Shown: one piece after another, positions 8,906-17,386 of the stretch
Numbering within the stretch: the first letter of the stretch is position 1
Layout: the number at the start of each line of letters is the position of its first letter
NCBI GenBank assembly: GCA_902763505.1
Contig: CACWSO010000007.1
Span: 1 to 64,000 of the forward strand
From: an uncultured Eubacteriales bacterium
GTDB taxonomy: Bacteria > Bacillota > Clostridia > Peptostreptococcales > Anaerovoracaceae
Direction: 5' to 3'
Length of the DNA: 64,000 nt
The notes under the pieces: model-generated
Seen by the model: only the letters and a program-made list of their open reading frames with translations
The model's database searches: none
What the model was told of the DNA's origin: nothing
Position numbers and translations under genes: made by a program

Positions 8906-8918
8906 CTGCAGCACCTCC

Positions 8919-9986
8919 TTAATATCTGCCTAACATTTCTTTCACATACTCGACGATCTTGAACTCGTTCATGTTGTCCCAGTATTCTCCGTAGAATTCC
9001 ACCGGAATCCTGTTGCCCGTCGCAAGAACAATGTCGTCCTTCATCTGTCCGAGGATGTTTCTCTCTACATCCAGAATGGCTTTGACCTTTCCGCCGGCTT
9101 CCAGTTCATCAAAAGCCTTCTGCGGGAACGGCCAGAGGGTAATCGGACGAAGCAGCCCCAGCTTGATGCCCTCCTTGCGTGCGATTGCGATGGCGGACTT
9201 GGCGACACGCGCGCTGGTGCCGTAGGCTACCATCACGATTTCCGCGTCTTCTGTCTGCACGCACTCCCAGCGCTGTTCTTCTGCTTCCATCTTGTTGTAT
9301 TTTTCAAGGCAGTAAGCCGGATACTTCCGTCCGCCGTCTTCCCAATCCCAGTAGCGGTTCCAGATCGCTCTCTGCGGTTCGCCTTCTTCACGAGGCTTCA
9401 GGGCCCAGTCGTAAGTGTCCACATCGTGTTCAATCATCGGCGGGAGCTCCACCGGCTCGATCATCTGACCGATGGTCGCATCTGTCGCAATCAGTACCGG
9501 ATGACGATACTTCTCCGCCAGATCAAAAGCACCATAGGCTAGATCAACGCTCTCCTGTACGCTTTCCGGGGCGAGTACGATCGTACGGTAATCTCCGTGA
9601 CCGCCGCCTCTCGTGAGCTGCCAGTAGTCGCCCTGTCCCATGAAGATATCGCCGAGGGCGCATCCGATACGCTGTACGTCCACGATGACTGCCGGAAGAT
9701 CACTTCCGCACAGGTATGAAATTCCCTCCTGCTTCAGGGAAAAACCAGGACCTGCAGTCGTCGTCAGTGCGCGCATACCGCCCGCCGCCGCTCCCAGCAG
9801 CATGTTGACGCCCGCCAGTTCTGATTCTGTCTGCACGCAGTCGCCGCCGACTTCATCCATTCTCCAACAGAGATACTCGAGAATCTCTGTCTGCGGTGTG
9901 ATCGGGTAGCCGCTGAAAAATCTGCATCCGGCGCGAAGGCAGGATTCAGCCAGGGCTTCGTTACCCTTCATTAATACTTTCGCCAT
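8919..9986 (-). CDS. 2-oxoacid:ferredoxin oxidoreductase, alpha subunit
   Basis: A 355-aa alpha subunit with the pyrimidine-binding start GNEALAESCLRAGCRFFSGYPITPQTE, split here only by the usual motif boundaries, followed by the TTTAGPGFSL signature of the PP domain and a C-terminal domain II (MVAYGTSARVAKSAI). With the neighbouring beta, gamma and ferredoxin subunits it forms an OFOR enzyme in the cytoplasm. AAGGAGG precedes the ATG, and only 13 bases separate it from the beta gene. Confidence 0.9.
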   Translation of the reverse strand: MAKVLMKGNEALAESCLRAGCRFFSGYPITPQTEILEYLCWRMDEVGGDCVQTESELAGVNMLLGAAAGGMRALTTTAGPGFSLKQEGISYLCGSDLPAVIVDVQRIGCALGDIFMGQGDYWQLTRGGGHGDYRTIVLAPESVQESVDLAYGAFDLAEKYRHPVLIATDATIGQMIEPVELPPMIEHDVDTYDWALKPREEGEPQRAIWNRYWDWEDGGRKYPAYCLEKYNKMEAEEQRWECVQTEDAEIVMVAYGTSARVAKSAIAIARKEGIKLGLLRPITLWPFPQKAFDELEAGGKVKAILDVERNILGQMKDDIVLATGNRIPVEFYGEYWDNMNEFKIVEYVKEMLGRY

Positions 9987-9998
9987 TGTTCTGCCTCC

Positions 9999-10202
9999 TT
10001 AATCCGTAATTTCAATACAATAGTCCGGACACATCTTGTAGCATGCGCCGCAGCCTATGCATTCCTTCTCTTCATCGATATGCACTATTTCAAAACCCTT
10101 CGCGCCCAGCTCCGTCGACGGAACCAGAACGCCTTTTGGGCATACGCTGGTGCAGAGGAAACACCCTTTGCACCGGCTGAAATCTACATTGACTTTGCTC
10201 AT
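9999..10202 (-). CDS. 2[4Fe-4S] ferredoxin, delta subunit of the oxidoreductase
   Basis: This 67-aa ferredoxin carries two complete CxxCxxCxxxCP motifs (CKGCFLCTSVCP starting at C11, and CIGCGACYKMCP). It takes electrons from the TPP/Fe-S core of the adjacent alpha and beta subunits and passes them to the soluble ferredoxin pool. AGGAGG lies upstream. The spacing of 12 bases to the alpha gene and 18 to the cyclase gene supports one transcript. Confidence 0.92.
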   Translation of the reverse strand: MSKVNVDFSRCKGCFLCTSVCPKGVLVPSTELGAKGFEIVHIDEEKECIGCGACYKMCPDYCIEITD

Positions 10203-10220
10203 TCTCTCCTCCTGTTTCTT

Positions 10221-10871
10221 TTAATCTTGCTGTATATCCACCGCAAAGGCTCTTACAGGGCCTCCATCGGACCCCTGCAGCTTGATTGGCGCGAAGCAAA
10301 AGTAGTATCTCTTGCCTGCTTCCAGCTGCAATGAGTTGTTGACGTTCTCTACGATCAGCACTTCGCTGCCGAGGAAAATCGGGTGTGTATCCCACTGCTC
10401 CCACAAGGTCGGATCCACATTCAGGAAGTCTACTGCTACAATGCTGATCCCTGATTTCACAATGAACTGCGCCGCCTCTTTGGAGAGGTAGGGATGATTC
10501 AGATATGTCTTATCTCCGTACTTCTCACACCAGCCCGTCTGAAGTACCAGAAAATCTCCTTCCTGCACAACCTCCTGCAAAGGCAACAGATCCTCTGGTG
10601 TAATCGCTTCGCCTGCCTTCTTGTGCTGCAGATCGATGACGACTCCCTCTCCGATGAAGCGGGAAACCGGATAATCTGTGATGCGTTTTCCCTCCGGCAG
10701 AAAGTGATAGGGCGCATCGATGTGCGTGCCCGCATGACTGCCGCACATCAGGTAATCTACATGGCAGCCGTCTGTCTCATGACTGCACGCTTCTTCCAGT
10801 GAAATCTCAGGGTCTCCCGGATAAGCCATCATCCCTGTATGAATCTCATGTGTCAGATCTATGATATTCAA
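10221..10871 (-). CDS. Cyclase / kynurenine formamidase-like metal hydrolase, TTG start
   Basis: A 216-aa member of the cyclase (kynurenine formamidase/isatin hydrolase) family, with the metal-binding signature HAGTHIDAPYH (residues 46-56). Members hydrolyse amide or lactone bonds using a divalent metal. The best start is TTG at 10871, with AGGAGG six bases upstream; the nearby ATG is out of frame and stops after two codons, and a second TTG at 10892 lacks a ribosome site. It is the first gene of the operon with the 2-oxoacid oxidoreductase, so it may prepare a substrate for it, possibly from an aromatic amino acid. No other kynurenine-pathway gene is present, so that name should not be used. 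Confidence 0.8.
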   Translation of the reverse strand: MNIIDLTHEIHTGMMAYPGDPEISLEEACSHETDGCHVDYLMCGSHAGTHIDAPYHFLPEGKRITDYPVSRFIGEGVVIDLQHKKAGEAITPEDLLPLQEVVQEGDFLVLQTGWCEKYGDKTYLNHPYLSKEAAQFIVKSGISIVAVDFLNVDPTLWEQWDTHPIFLGSEVLIVENVNNSLQLEAGKRYYFCFAPIKLQGSDGGPVRAFAVDIQQD

Positions 10872-10919
10872 ATCATGCCTCCTGTGGCGCAATCATCTCA
10901 TTGCCCTCTCATTTGTTTG

Positions 10920-10949
10920 AGTATATCACATTTTACTGCGTTACCGTAA
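10920..10949 (-). promoter_or_regulatory. Candidate promoter of the catabolic operon
   Basis: On the minus strand -35-like TTACGG (10944-10949) and -10 TATACT (10920-10925) are separated by 18 bp, with TGTGA before the -10. It lies between the symporter terminator and the cyclase gene, where an operon promoter is needed. Confidence 0.5.
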
Positions 10950-10991
10950 AAAACTTGCCGGACAGGCTGCCTTTGCAACACCCGCCCGGCA
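10948..10991 (-). terminator. Terminator of the symporter gene
   Basis: On the minus strand TGCCGGGCGGG (10981-10991) pairs imperfectly with CCTGTCCGGCA (10956-10966), followed by AG and six T residues. It separates the symporter gene from the cyclase operon. Confidence 0.75.
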
Positions 10992-11030
10992 TGATTTGTC
11001 ACTTCGCTGGGATTCGCTGACAGCTGTCTC

Positions 11031-12500
11031 CTATTGCCCCAAAACCTCAGCGGATTTTCTCTTCTTCTGCTCCTGCAGAACGCCGTCAACATAGACGGTT
11101 CCATCCTCATGGATATCCACCACGTGCTTCTTCCTGTCAAGCGCTGTGATGATGAAGAAGATCAATGCGCTGACTACGATACCGCCCATAATCGGAGATG
11201 TGGCCGCCAGACCATCTTTGGCCATGAAGAAGATAACAGTGATAAAGCTTCCTGCCATTGCGAACAGTCCTGCCTTCGCGCTGACCTTCTTGAGCAGGAA
11301 GGCGAATACGCAAGGAATGAAGATGCAGCCCGAAATGAAAGCGTATGCAACGTCCAGGGCTACCAGAACGCTCTGGATCCACAGTGCGCAGATGATGGCC
11401 AGCAGACCAACGATAACCGCGAGGAGACGCGTGATCAGGATGCCGGTCTTCTCGGAAATCTCCGGCTTCGCGTTTTTGATCAAATCGACGTAGGCGACGG
11501 TCGCCGTACCCATGATCTCACTGGAGGCCGTTGACATAACTGCCGCCAGAGCTGCCGCCATAATAACGCCTCTTACGCCCATCGGTGTAAATGTGGTCGT
11601 CGCTGTTGCAAATGCCAAGTCGGTGTTTTCCAGATCCGGCATGACGATCACGAGGCAGATTCCGATGATAATGAGTGCTACTGTATAAAGGAAGATATAC
11701 AGGGCTGCCAGCGCCGTACCGTGCCGTGCGACCTTCGGATTTTTCGCCGTGAAGGCACGCTGCCAGATGTCCTGGCCTACGATAAATCCAGGCGTATACA
11801 GCAGGATATACGCGATGATTCTTGCTGCTCCCAGATTGGTGATATCCAGATGTGTTGCCGGTGCCTGCTCAATGAATGCGCCGAATCCGCCAACGCCGTG
11901 GATGGCCAGAATCGGGCAGAGGATGATGACGCCTACCGTCATGACCAGGAACTGGAAGATATCAGTATAGGTAACCGCCCACATACCGCCGATGACGATG
12001 TACGCCAGTACGACCAGACCACCGATCAGCATGGATAACTGCGTCGACCAGCCGAACATAACGTTCATGATGGTGCCAACGGCTACGACCTGTACGACGC
12101 CAACCATGAACATATAAATCATCAATACCACCGCGCTTAGCACACGAGCCTGCGGTCCGTAGAATACACCGAATCCTTCTGCTGTTGTCAGAATTCTCAT
12201 ATTGGAAAGCTTCGTTCTGAGGAACAGACTCAGCAGGAAGATGCTCAGTGCGCAGATTCCGCCCAGCCAAATTGCTCCGATGCCGGATTCATAAGCCAGT
12301 CTGGTGCTTCCCATGGTCAGTGATCCGCCGATGACGCATGCTGCCATGGCTGCTGTAAATCTCCAGATGCCGATGCTTCTTCCGGCGACCATGAAGTCTT
12401 CTGTTGTCTTTGTCTTTTTCGCTACCCAGATACCAACACAAATCAGCACGATCATATAACAGATCACGATGACAGTGTCGATTGTTGTAAATTGTGTCAT
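11031..12500 (-). CDS. Sodium:solute symporter (SSS family)
   Basis: A 489-aa integral membrane protein with about 13 predicted helices, typical of SSS/SSF sodium symporters. It begins IDTVIVICYMIVLICVGIWVAKK and has the family motifs TKTTEDFMVAGRS (helix 1-2 loop), GGMWAVTYTD and ALAAVMSTASSEIMG. It would import a solute such as an amino acid, carboxylate or related compound with Na+. GGGAG precedes the ATG, and a near-perfect promoter lies at 12570-12598. Its own terminator separates it from the downstream catabolic operon, but adjacency suggests it may bring in that operon's substrate. Confidence 0.87.
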   Translation of the reverse strand: MTQFTTIDTVIVICYMIVLICVGIWVAKKTKTTEDFMVAGRSIGIWRFTAAMAACVIGGSLTMGSTRLAYESGIGAIWLGGICALSIFLLSLFLRTKLSNMRILTTAEGFGVFYGPQARVLSAVVLMIYMFMVGVVQVVAVGTIMNVMFGWSTQLSMLIGGLVVLAYIVIGGMWAVTYTDIFQFLVMTVGVIILCPILAIHGVGGFGAFIEQAPATHLDITNLGAARIIAYILLYTPGFIVGQDIWQRAFTAKNPKVARHGTALAALYIFLYTVALIIIGICLVIVMPDLENTDLAFATATTTFTPMGVRGVIMAAALAAVMSTASSEIMGTATVAYVDLIKNAKPEISEKTGILITRLLAVIVGLLAIICALWIQSVLVALDVAYAFISGCIFIPCVFAFLLKKVSAKAGLFAMAGSFITVIFFMAKDGLAATSPIMGGIVVSALIFFIITALDRKKHVVDIHEDGTVYVDGVLQEQKKRKSAEVLGQ

Positions 12501-12569
12501 GATGTAATTCTCCCTTTGTTAATAAGTATAAAATGAATAAGAATGTATAAATATCAAAATATATGTATA

Positions 12570-12598
12570 ATAATACATCTGTTTCTTATGCCTGTCAA
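12570..12598 (-). promoter_or_regulatory. Sigma-A promoter of the symporter gene
   Basis: On the minus strand there is a perfect -35 TTGACA (12593-12598), a 17-bp spacer and -10 TATTAT (12570-12575), about 70 bases before the start codon. Confidence 0.75.
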
Positions 12599-12675
12599 CA
12601 TCAAATCATCAACTTCTTATTATTTGTAGATAAACCGCTGGAAAGCAGTGATTTATGGTATAATATCCGCATAAT

Positions 12676-13617
12676 ATGAAGCATATATACAAACACAGTA
12701 ACAGATTATTATTCTTCATAATTTTGATACTAATCCTGGCTCTATCTGCATGCAGCGGAAGTTCCGAAAGCGGCGCCTCCGTGGGTGCAGGCGGCGGAAG
12801 CGGAAACGCAGAAGGCAGCTTCAACGCCGAATATCACGACGCTGAATTCCACGCAGACAGCGCAGAAGGCGGCGGTGGAGCGCAGGTTGATTTTTCATGC
12901 ACTTCAGACGGTTACTTCGGCGTTCTGGCAAACAGCAGTTCCAGAATGAAGGTGCAGGTGTTCAAGGACTCGGAAACCTATACTTATGATTTGGAGTCCG
13001 GGGAACCAACGATCTTCCCGCTTCAGTGCGGCGACGGAACCTATACCATCAAAGTCATGGAGAATGCCGGCGGGAACAACTACTACGAAATGTATTCCAC
13101 CAGTACATCCGTCAGTTTAAGCAGTTCCCTTGCACCGTATGTGCGGCCGAATGCGTACGCAGATTATTCGAAAGACTCTGACTGCGTCAAGGAGGCTGCG
13201 AAGATGGCCGGCAGCGCATCGAGCGAAAGCGACTTCGTGAAGCAGGTCTATGACTATATCTGCAAGCACGTAAAGTATGACTACGATGAAGCGTCAACCG
13301 TTTCCTCCGGATACGTTCCCGATCCTGACGAAGTCATGAGCACCGGCAAAGGCATCTGCTTCGACTATGCCAGCCTGGCTGCTTCTATGCTGAGAAGCCA
13401 GGGAATCCCTACGAAGATCATCTTCGGATATGTGGCGCCGGACAATCTGTATCACGCCTGGAACATGTTCTACACGGAGGAGGAAGGCTGGACGACCGTA
13501 GAGTTCTCCGTCGATCCGGGAGACTGGACCCGTGTCGACCTGACCTTCTCTGCCAACGGACAGAACGCCAACTTCATCGGTGACGGCACGAATTATGAAG
13601 ATGTTTATCAGTATTAA
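12676..13617 (+). CDS. Lipoprotein with transglutaminase-like domain
   Basis: A 313-aa exported lipoprotein. The signal peptide ends in the lipobox LSAC (C26), then comes a Ser/Gly-rich linker (27-70), a beta-rich region (about 75-145) and a transglutaminase-like core with the catalytic triad candidates C228 (GKGICFDYASL), H260 (YHAWNMF) and an Asp at 280 or 283. Such domains act as peptidases or cross-linkers at the cell surface. No Shine-Dalgarno is visible. A TATAAT at 12659-12664 would start transcription only about 5 bases before the ATG, suggesting a leaderless message. The pilus-like operon starts 69 bases downstream on the same strand; a functional link is possible but unproven. Confidence 0.82.
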   Translation: MKHIYKHSNRLLFFIILILILALSACSGSSESGASVGAGGGSGNAEGSFNAEYHDAEFHADSAEGGGGAQVDFSCTSDGYFGVLANSSSRMKVQVFKDSETYTYDLESGEPTIFPLQCGDGTYTIKVMENAGGNNYYEMYSTSTSVSLSSSLAPYVRPNAYADYSKDSDCVKEAAKMAGSASSESDFVKQVYDYICKHVKYDYDEASTVSSGYVPDPDEVMSTGKGICFDYASLAASMLRSQGIPTKIIFGYVAPDNLYHAWNMFYTEEEGWTTVEFSVDPGDWTRVDLTFSANGQNANFIGDGTNYEDVYQY

Positions 13618-13686
13618 AACAATACAGTAAATACAACAGTTAATATAAATGAAATTACACGAACAGAACACGAAAGGAGCTTTGCA

Positions 13687-14715
13687 ATGAATGCAAACGA
13701 GATGGGCTCATTCTTCGAAAACATGGGTATGATGATAAAGGCAGGCATTACGCCTTCCGAAGCGGTGGGACTTCTGCTAGAAGAATCCAAGGAGTCAGGT
13801 CATCCGCACACCGCCTATGAAAGCATGTCTCGGAACATGTCAATGGGATCTTCTCTGGCGAACGCCATGAAGGATTCCAACGCATTCCCGCAGTACGCGG
13901 TCGACATGGTCGACGCTTCGGAATACACCGGTAAGCTGGAGGGAACACTCTTTCATCTTTCCGATTACTACAGGACAGAGCATTCCATGAAGAACACATT
14001 TGTTTCAGCAGTGCGCTATCCAATCATCCTGCTGTTCATGGTTATCGCTGTGCTCATCGCCATGCTCGCCATTGTCTTCCCTGCTTTTTATGGCGTATAC
14101 AATAATCTGACGGGAAGTCTGGCAGCATCCTCGCTGAACTACATCAACATTTCCTTCACCCTGTGCAAGGTGCTCATGGTGATCATGATCATACTGGTCG
14201 TCCTGCTTTTGATCGGCGTCTTCATGTGGAGAGGCGGCAAGGCTGCAACTGTGCGAAACTTCCTCTCGAAGATCAGCACCTTCCGGCAGCTCTTCGACAA
14301 TCTGGACCTCTACCGCTTCACGTCCTGCTTCGACATGTTCATCTCCAGCGGCGAGATGCAGGATGAAGCCGTAGCCAAGAGCCTGCCGGTGGCAGAGACC
14401 GACGGTCTGAAGAGCAAACTGAACCGCTGCATCGAGAAGATGCAGACCGGCCTCAGCTTCTCACAGGCTGCAAGTGAAGAAAAGCTGTACGACCCAATCA
14501 ACAACAGGATGCTTATTCCGGCAGAGCGCAGCGGCATGCTGGATTCCATCCTGCAGAAGATCCTGACCAACCTCAAAGACAACAATGAAGCTTATGTAGC
14601 GCGGATCGCCAATACTGTCGAACCGTTCCTGACCGGCTTCCTCATGATTACACTGGGCCTGATGCTCATATCGCTTATGGTTCCGCTCATCGGCATCATG
14701 AGCTCCATCGGCTGA
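13687..14715 (+). CDS. pilC: PilC/GspF-type inner membrane platform protein
   Basis: A 342-aa type II secretion F-domain protein, the membrane platform of type IV pili and type II secretion. It has two F-domain repeats, roughly residues 8-135 and 205-335, with membrane helices at about 110-135, 155-180 and 315-340. ANAMKDSNAFPQYAVDMV and MLIPAERSGML are typical family segments. AAAGGAG lies before the ATG. It opens a tightly packed operon with four small pilin-like genes and pilT. It anchors the pilus base and couples the ATPase to pilin movement. Confidence 0.87.
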   Translation: MNANEMGSFFENMGMMIKAGITPSEAVGLLLEESKESGHPHTAYESMSRNMSMGSSLANAMKDSNAFPQYAVDMVDASEYTGKLEGTLFHLSDYYRTEHSMKNTFVSAVRYPIILLFMVIAVLIAMLAIVFPAFYGVYNNLTGSLAASSLNYINISFTLCKVLMVIMIILVVLLLIGVFMWRGGKAATVRNFLSKISTFRQLFDNLDLYRFTSCFDMFISSGEMQDEAVAKSLPVAETDGLKSKLNRCIEKMQTGLSFSQAASEEKLYDPINNRMLIPAERSGMLDSILQKILTNLKDNNEAYVARIANTVEPFLTGFLMITLGLMLISLMVPLIGIMSSIG

Positions 14716-14751
14716 TGCAAAGGCAATAAACCCCGAAAGGAAACACTGTTC

Positions 14752-15066
14752 ATGCAGCTTATTCGCAATCACAAGTTCATAACAACTTGCGTGATCGTAG
14801 CGGTCATTCTGATCTGCTCCGTTTGTTATGCTGCTTTCTCAGTCACAGATGAGGAGATTGCGGAGCGGGAAGACGCCATCAGGGAAACCGTACAGGAACG
14901 AGCGCTCCAGTGCTACGTCATTGAGAATGCTTACCCGGAAAGCTTGGCATACCTCGAAGAGAATTACGGACTCACCGTAAATAAAGAAGACTTCCTCATC
15001 GTCTACGACCTCTTCGCAGAAAACCAGCCTCCTGTGATCAAAGTTATTTACCGGGGGGACAAGTAA
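14752..15066 (+). CDS. Small pilin-like membrane protein 1
   Basis: A 104-aa protein with one N-terminal hydrophobic helix (about 9-29) and a charged, mostly helical C-terminal part. That topology fits a minor pseudopilin or pilus accessory, but the N-terminus lacks the Gly-Phe-Thr-Leu-x-Glu prepilin cleavage signature. I recognise no family. It begins 36 bases after pilC with AAAGGA upstream and ends 2 bases before the next gene. The assignment to the pilus-like apparatus rests on context and topology. Confidence 0.65.
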   Translation: MQLIRNHKFITTCVIVAVILICSVCYAAFSVTDEEIAEREDAIRETVQERALQCYVIENAYPESLAYLEENYGLTVNKEDFLIVYDLFAENQPPVIKVIYRGDK

Positions 15067-15068
15067 CT

Positions 15069-15521
15069 ATGGAGAAAACCAGAACCACGAAAAGCATAGG
15101 AGATATTCTCTCAGCACTGACCATTGCTGTGCTGTTCCTTGTCATACTGCTTTTGGTTGTCTTCACGGCCAGATCCTATCAGCACGGCGTAGACAGCCAG
15201 TATGAAAACGACACCCAGCGCATCGTCTGCGCTTATGTTGCGACTGCCGTCAAGGATCATGACGGCGGCGAAGTGACACCGATGGATTTTGACGGTTATC
15301 CGGGCATCTCCATCGCTGACGGAGATACGGGTTTTGCCCATAAAATCTATTTGTCAGACGGGCAGCTCCTGGAGGAGTACAGCCGGACAGACATGCCTGT
15401 CAATCCGCAAACCGCAAGTAAAATCGGGGAAACGTCCCTGTTTGAAATACAATACATCTCAGATAATCTTCTTGAAATCAAGACAGATAAAGGAGCATCC
15501 TACGTCAATGTTAGGAGATAA
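15069..15521 (+). CDS. Small pilin-like membrane protein 2 (DUF4860-like)
   Basis: A 150-aa protein with a short positive N-terminus, a hydrophobic helix (about 12-33, ending FTARSYQ) and a beta-rich extracellular part. It resembles DUF4860 proteins found in clostridial type IV pilus-like operons; this is a recognition by pattern, not a search. No class III prepilin motif is seen. The Shine-Dalgarno overlaps the end of the preceding gene, with 2 bases between the genes, so expression is coupled. Confidence 0.65.
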   Translation: MEKTRTTKSIGDILSALTIAVLFLVILLLVVFTARSYQHGVDSQYENDTQRIVCAYVATAVKDHDGGEVTPMDFDGYPGISIADGDTGFAHKIYLSDGQLLEEYSRTDMPVNPQTASKIGETSLFEIQYISDNLLEIKTDKGASYVNVRR

Positions 15522-15942
15522 GATCAACAAAAAAAGCAATATCGCCTCCATCGTGGAGCTGTTCATGATGTTCCTGCTTTTGCTCGTCGTCATCGTCGTG
15601 ATCACCATGGTCTGCATGACGACCCGGGAGCAGAGTCTTGACGCGGGCGATCTCACAAAGGCAGTCATCTGTGCAGAGAATACTGCAGAGATCACAAAAG
15701 ATGCGGCTGATCCTTCTGAAGCGGCAGCGCTGCTCAAGCAGATGGATGGCGCCGCGGACATCAACGTCACCGGAGACACTGTCACTGCAACCCAGAACGG
15801 TTACCGCATTGAAGTGTCCCTCGCCCCTGAAGAAGGCACATCCGGCACCTATGTGGATGAAACGATCAGCATATACGCCGAGGACGACAACCTTCTCTAC
15901 CAGCTGCACACCGGAAGCTATCTCAAGGAGGGATCGCGATGA
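15508..15942 (+). CDS. Small pilin-like membrane protein 3
   Basis: A 144-aa protein with N-terminal helix ASIVELFMMFLLLLVVIVV. A glutamate sits near the start of the helix, as Glu5 does in pilins, but the residue before the helix is not the usual Gly-Phe. The exported part is small and acidic. The ATG at 15508 overlaps the previous gene by 14 bases; AGGAG lies 12 bases upstream. A longer in-frame ORF reaches further upstream but is a shadow of the previous gene. Its role as a minor pilin is inferred from topology and operon position. Confidence 0.65.
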   Translation: MLGDKINKKSNIASIVELFMMFLLLLVVIVVITMVCMTTREQSLDAGDLTKAVICAENTAEITKDAADPSEAAALLKQMDGAADINVTGDTVTATQNGYRIEVSLAPEEGTSGTYVDETISIYAEDDNLLYQLHTGSYLKEGSR

Positions 15943-16319
15943 ATCATCACATGAGACTTGGACCAATCGCTATCTTCCTTGTCGTCGTAGCGATCATACT
16001 CACTACACTGGCTACTTTGACCCTGGCGACTACGAACGCCGACAAAGTCATGGCCGAGCGTTTTGCTGCCGTCACATCTGCTCGTTATGAGTTGGAGGCT
16101 GAGGGGCAGCAGTTCCTGCGCGATTTCGATGAGCAGGCAGCTTCAGGCACCGTTACAAGCGAAGACAGACATGCAACTCTTGAGAAGAGCGGCTATACTC
16201 TGGAAATACAGATTTCCGCGCCGGATGCAAACGGCAATTATGAAATAGAAAAATGGGATCTCAAGAAAAACTGGAAAGCGGACGATCCATTCCAGCATAT
16301 TTGGAAAGGAGCAGAATAA
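15939..16319 (+). CDS. Small pilin-like membrane protein 4
   Basis: A 126-aa protein with a hydrophobic helix (about 10-30, IAIFLVVVAIILTTLATLTL) followed by a short helical and beta-rich exported region. The N-terminus has LGPIAI rather than a canonical prepilin site. It overlaps the previous gene by ATGA and the next (pilT) by TAATG, with AAGGAGGG before the start. This tight coupling argues for stoichiometric expression with PilT. No family recognised. Confidence 0.65.
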   Translation: MNHHMRLGPIAIFLVVVAIILTTLATLTLATTNADKVMAERFAAVTSARYELEAEGQQFLRDFDEQAASGTVTSEDRHATLEKSGYTLEIQISAPDANGNYEIEKWDLKKNWKADDPFQHIWKGAE

Positions 16320-17371
16320 TGGTACTGCAGGATATACTGAAACAAGCCACACTTCAGGGCGCATCGGATATTTTTATCATCGCAGGTCTTCCTGTGACCT
16401 ATAAAGTCAAAGGAGCGCAGAACCGGATGGATGGGGAGATCATGAAACCTTCCAGCATCGATCCGATCATCGATGAAATCTATGCGGTTGCACGAAGGCA
16501 GAAGACGATTCTTGATCAAGGCATCGATGACGACTTCTCCTTCTCTGTTCCGGAGCTGGGCAGGTTCCGTGTCAATGTATTCCGCCAGCGCGGTTCACTT
16601 TCTGCGGTCATCCGTGTCATCAAATTTGGCATCCCTGACTACAGAGAATTGGGAATCCCTGAAAGCGTCCTCTCTCTGGCGGACAACATGACGGGACTCG
16701 TTCTGGTTGCCGGCGCCGCAGGATCCGGTAAATCCACAACGTTGGCCTGCATGATCGACCGTATCAATCATCAGCGCGAGGCGCACATCATCACCATGGA
16801 AGATCCAATCGAATATCTGCACTCCCACAACAAGAGCATCGTCAGCCAGCGTGAAGTGTTCATCGACACGCCGGGCTATCTGGAGTCTCTCCGTTCCGCC
16901 CTGCGCGAAAGCCCTGATGTCATCCTGCTTGGCGAAATGCGAGATTTTGATACAATCTCCTCTGCAATCACCGCTGCGGAAACCGGAGTCCTGCTCTTCA
17001 GCACGCTTCACACCAGCAGCGCTGCCAATACTATCAACCGTATCGTCGACGTCTTCCCTGCCACCCAGCAGGTACAGGTCAGAGGTCAGCTGGCACAGCT
17101 GATCAAAGGCGTCGTTTGTCAGCAGCTTGTTCCTACTGTAGACGGCGGCATCACTCCGGTCTTCGAAGTTCTGAAGACCAATCCTGCTGTCCAGAACATG
17201 ATCCGCGAGAACAAACTCCATCAGTTGGAAGCCGCTATGCAAGCTGCAAGAGCAGAAGGTATGATGACCATGGACAACAGTTTATTTGAACTGTACCAGA
17301 AGGGAACGATTACGAAGGAGACGCTGCTCAACACCTGCAACAACTATGAATTAGTCTCTAAGAGGGTTTAA
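16319..17371 (+). CDS. pilT: PilT family pilus ATPase
   Basis: A 350-aa hexameric ATPase of the PilT branch, normally powering pilus retraction. Walker A is GAAGSGKST (132-140), the Asp box EDPIEYLH begins at E161, Walker B is about 199-208 (LLGEMRD), and the His box ends LHT (H231). The C-terminal VQNMIRENKLHQ and GMMTMDNSL match the AIRNLIRE region that defines PilT. The start at 16319 overlaps the previous stop by one base and has AAAGGAG upstream. No PilB-type extension ATPase is encoded in this window, so this ATPase is the only motor of the operon. Confidence 0.9.
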   Translation: MVLQDILKQATLQGASDIFIIAGLPVTYKVKGAQNRMDGEIMKPSSIDPIIDEIYAVARRQKTILDQGIDDDFSFSVPELGRFRVNVFRQRGSLSAVIRVIKFGIPDYRELGIPESVLSLADNMTGLVLVAGAAGSGKSTTLACMIDRINHQREAHIITMEDPIEYLHSHNKSIVSQREVFIDTPGYLESLRSALRESPDVILLGEMRDFDTISSAITAAETGVLLFSTLHTSSAANTINRIVDVFPATQQVQVRGQLAQLIKGVVCQQLVPTVDGGITPVFEVLKTNPAVQNMIRENKLHQLEAAMQAARAEGMMTMDNSLFELYQKGTITKETLLNTCNNYELVSKRV

Positions 17372-17386
17372 TCAGGAGATCACATC

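Noticed and set aside
10221..10871. Kynurenine formamidase name and a tryptophan-kynurenine pathway
   Set aside because: The cyclase family has several activities and no other kynurenine gene is present.
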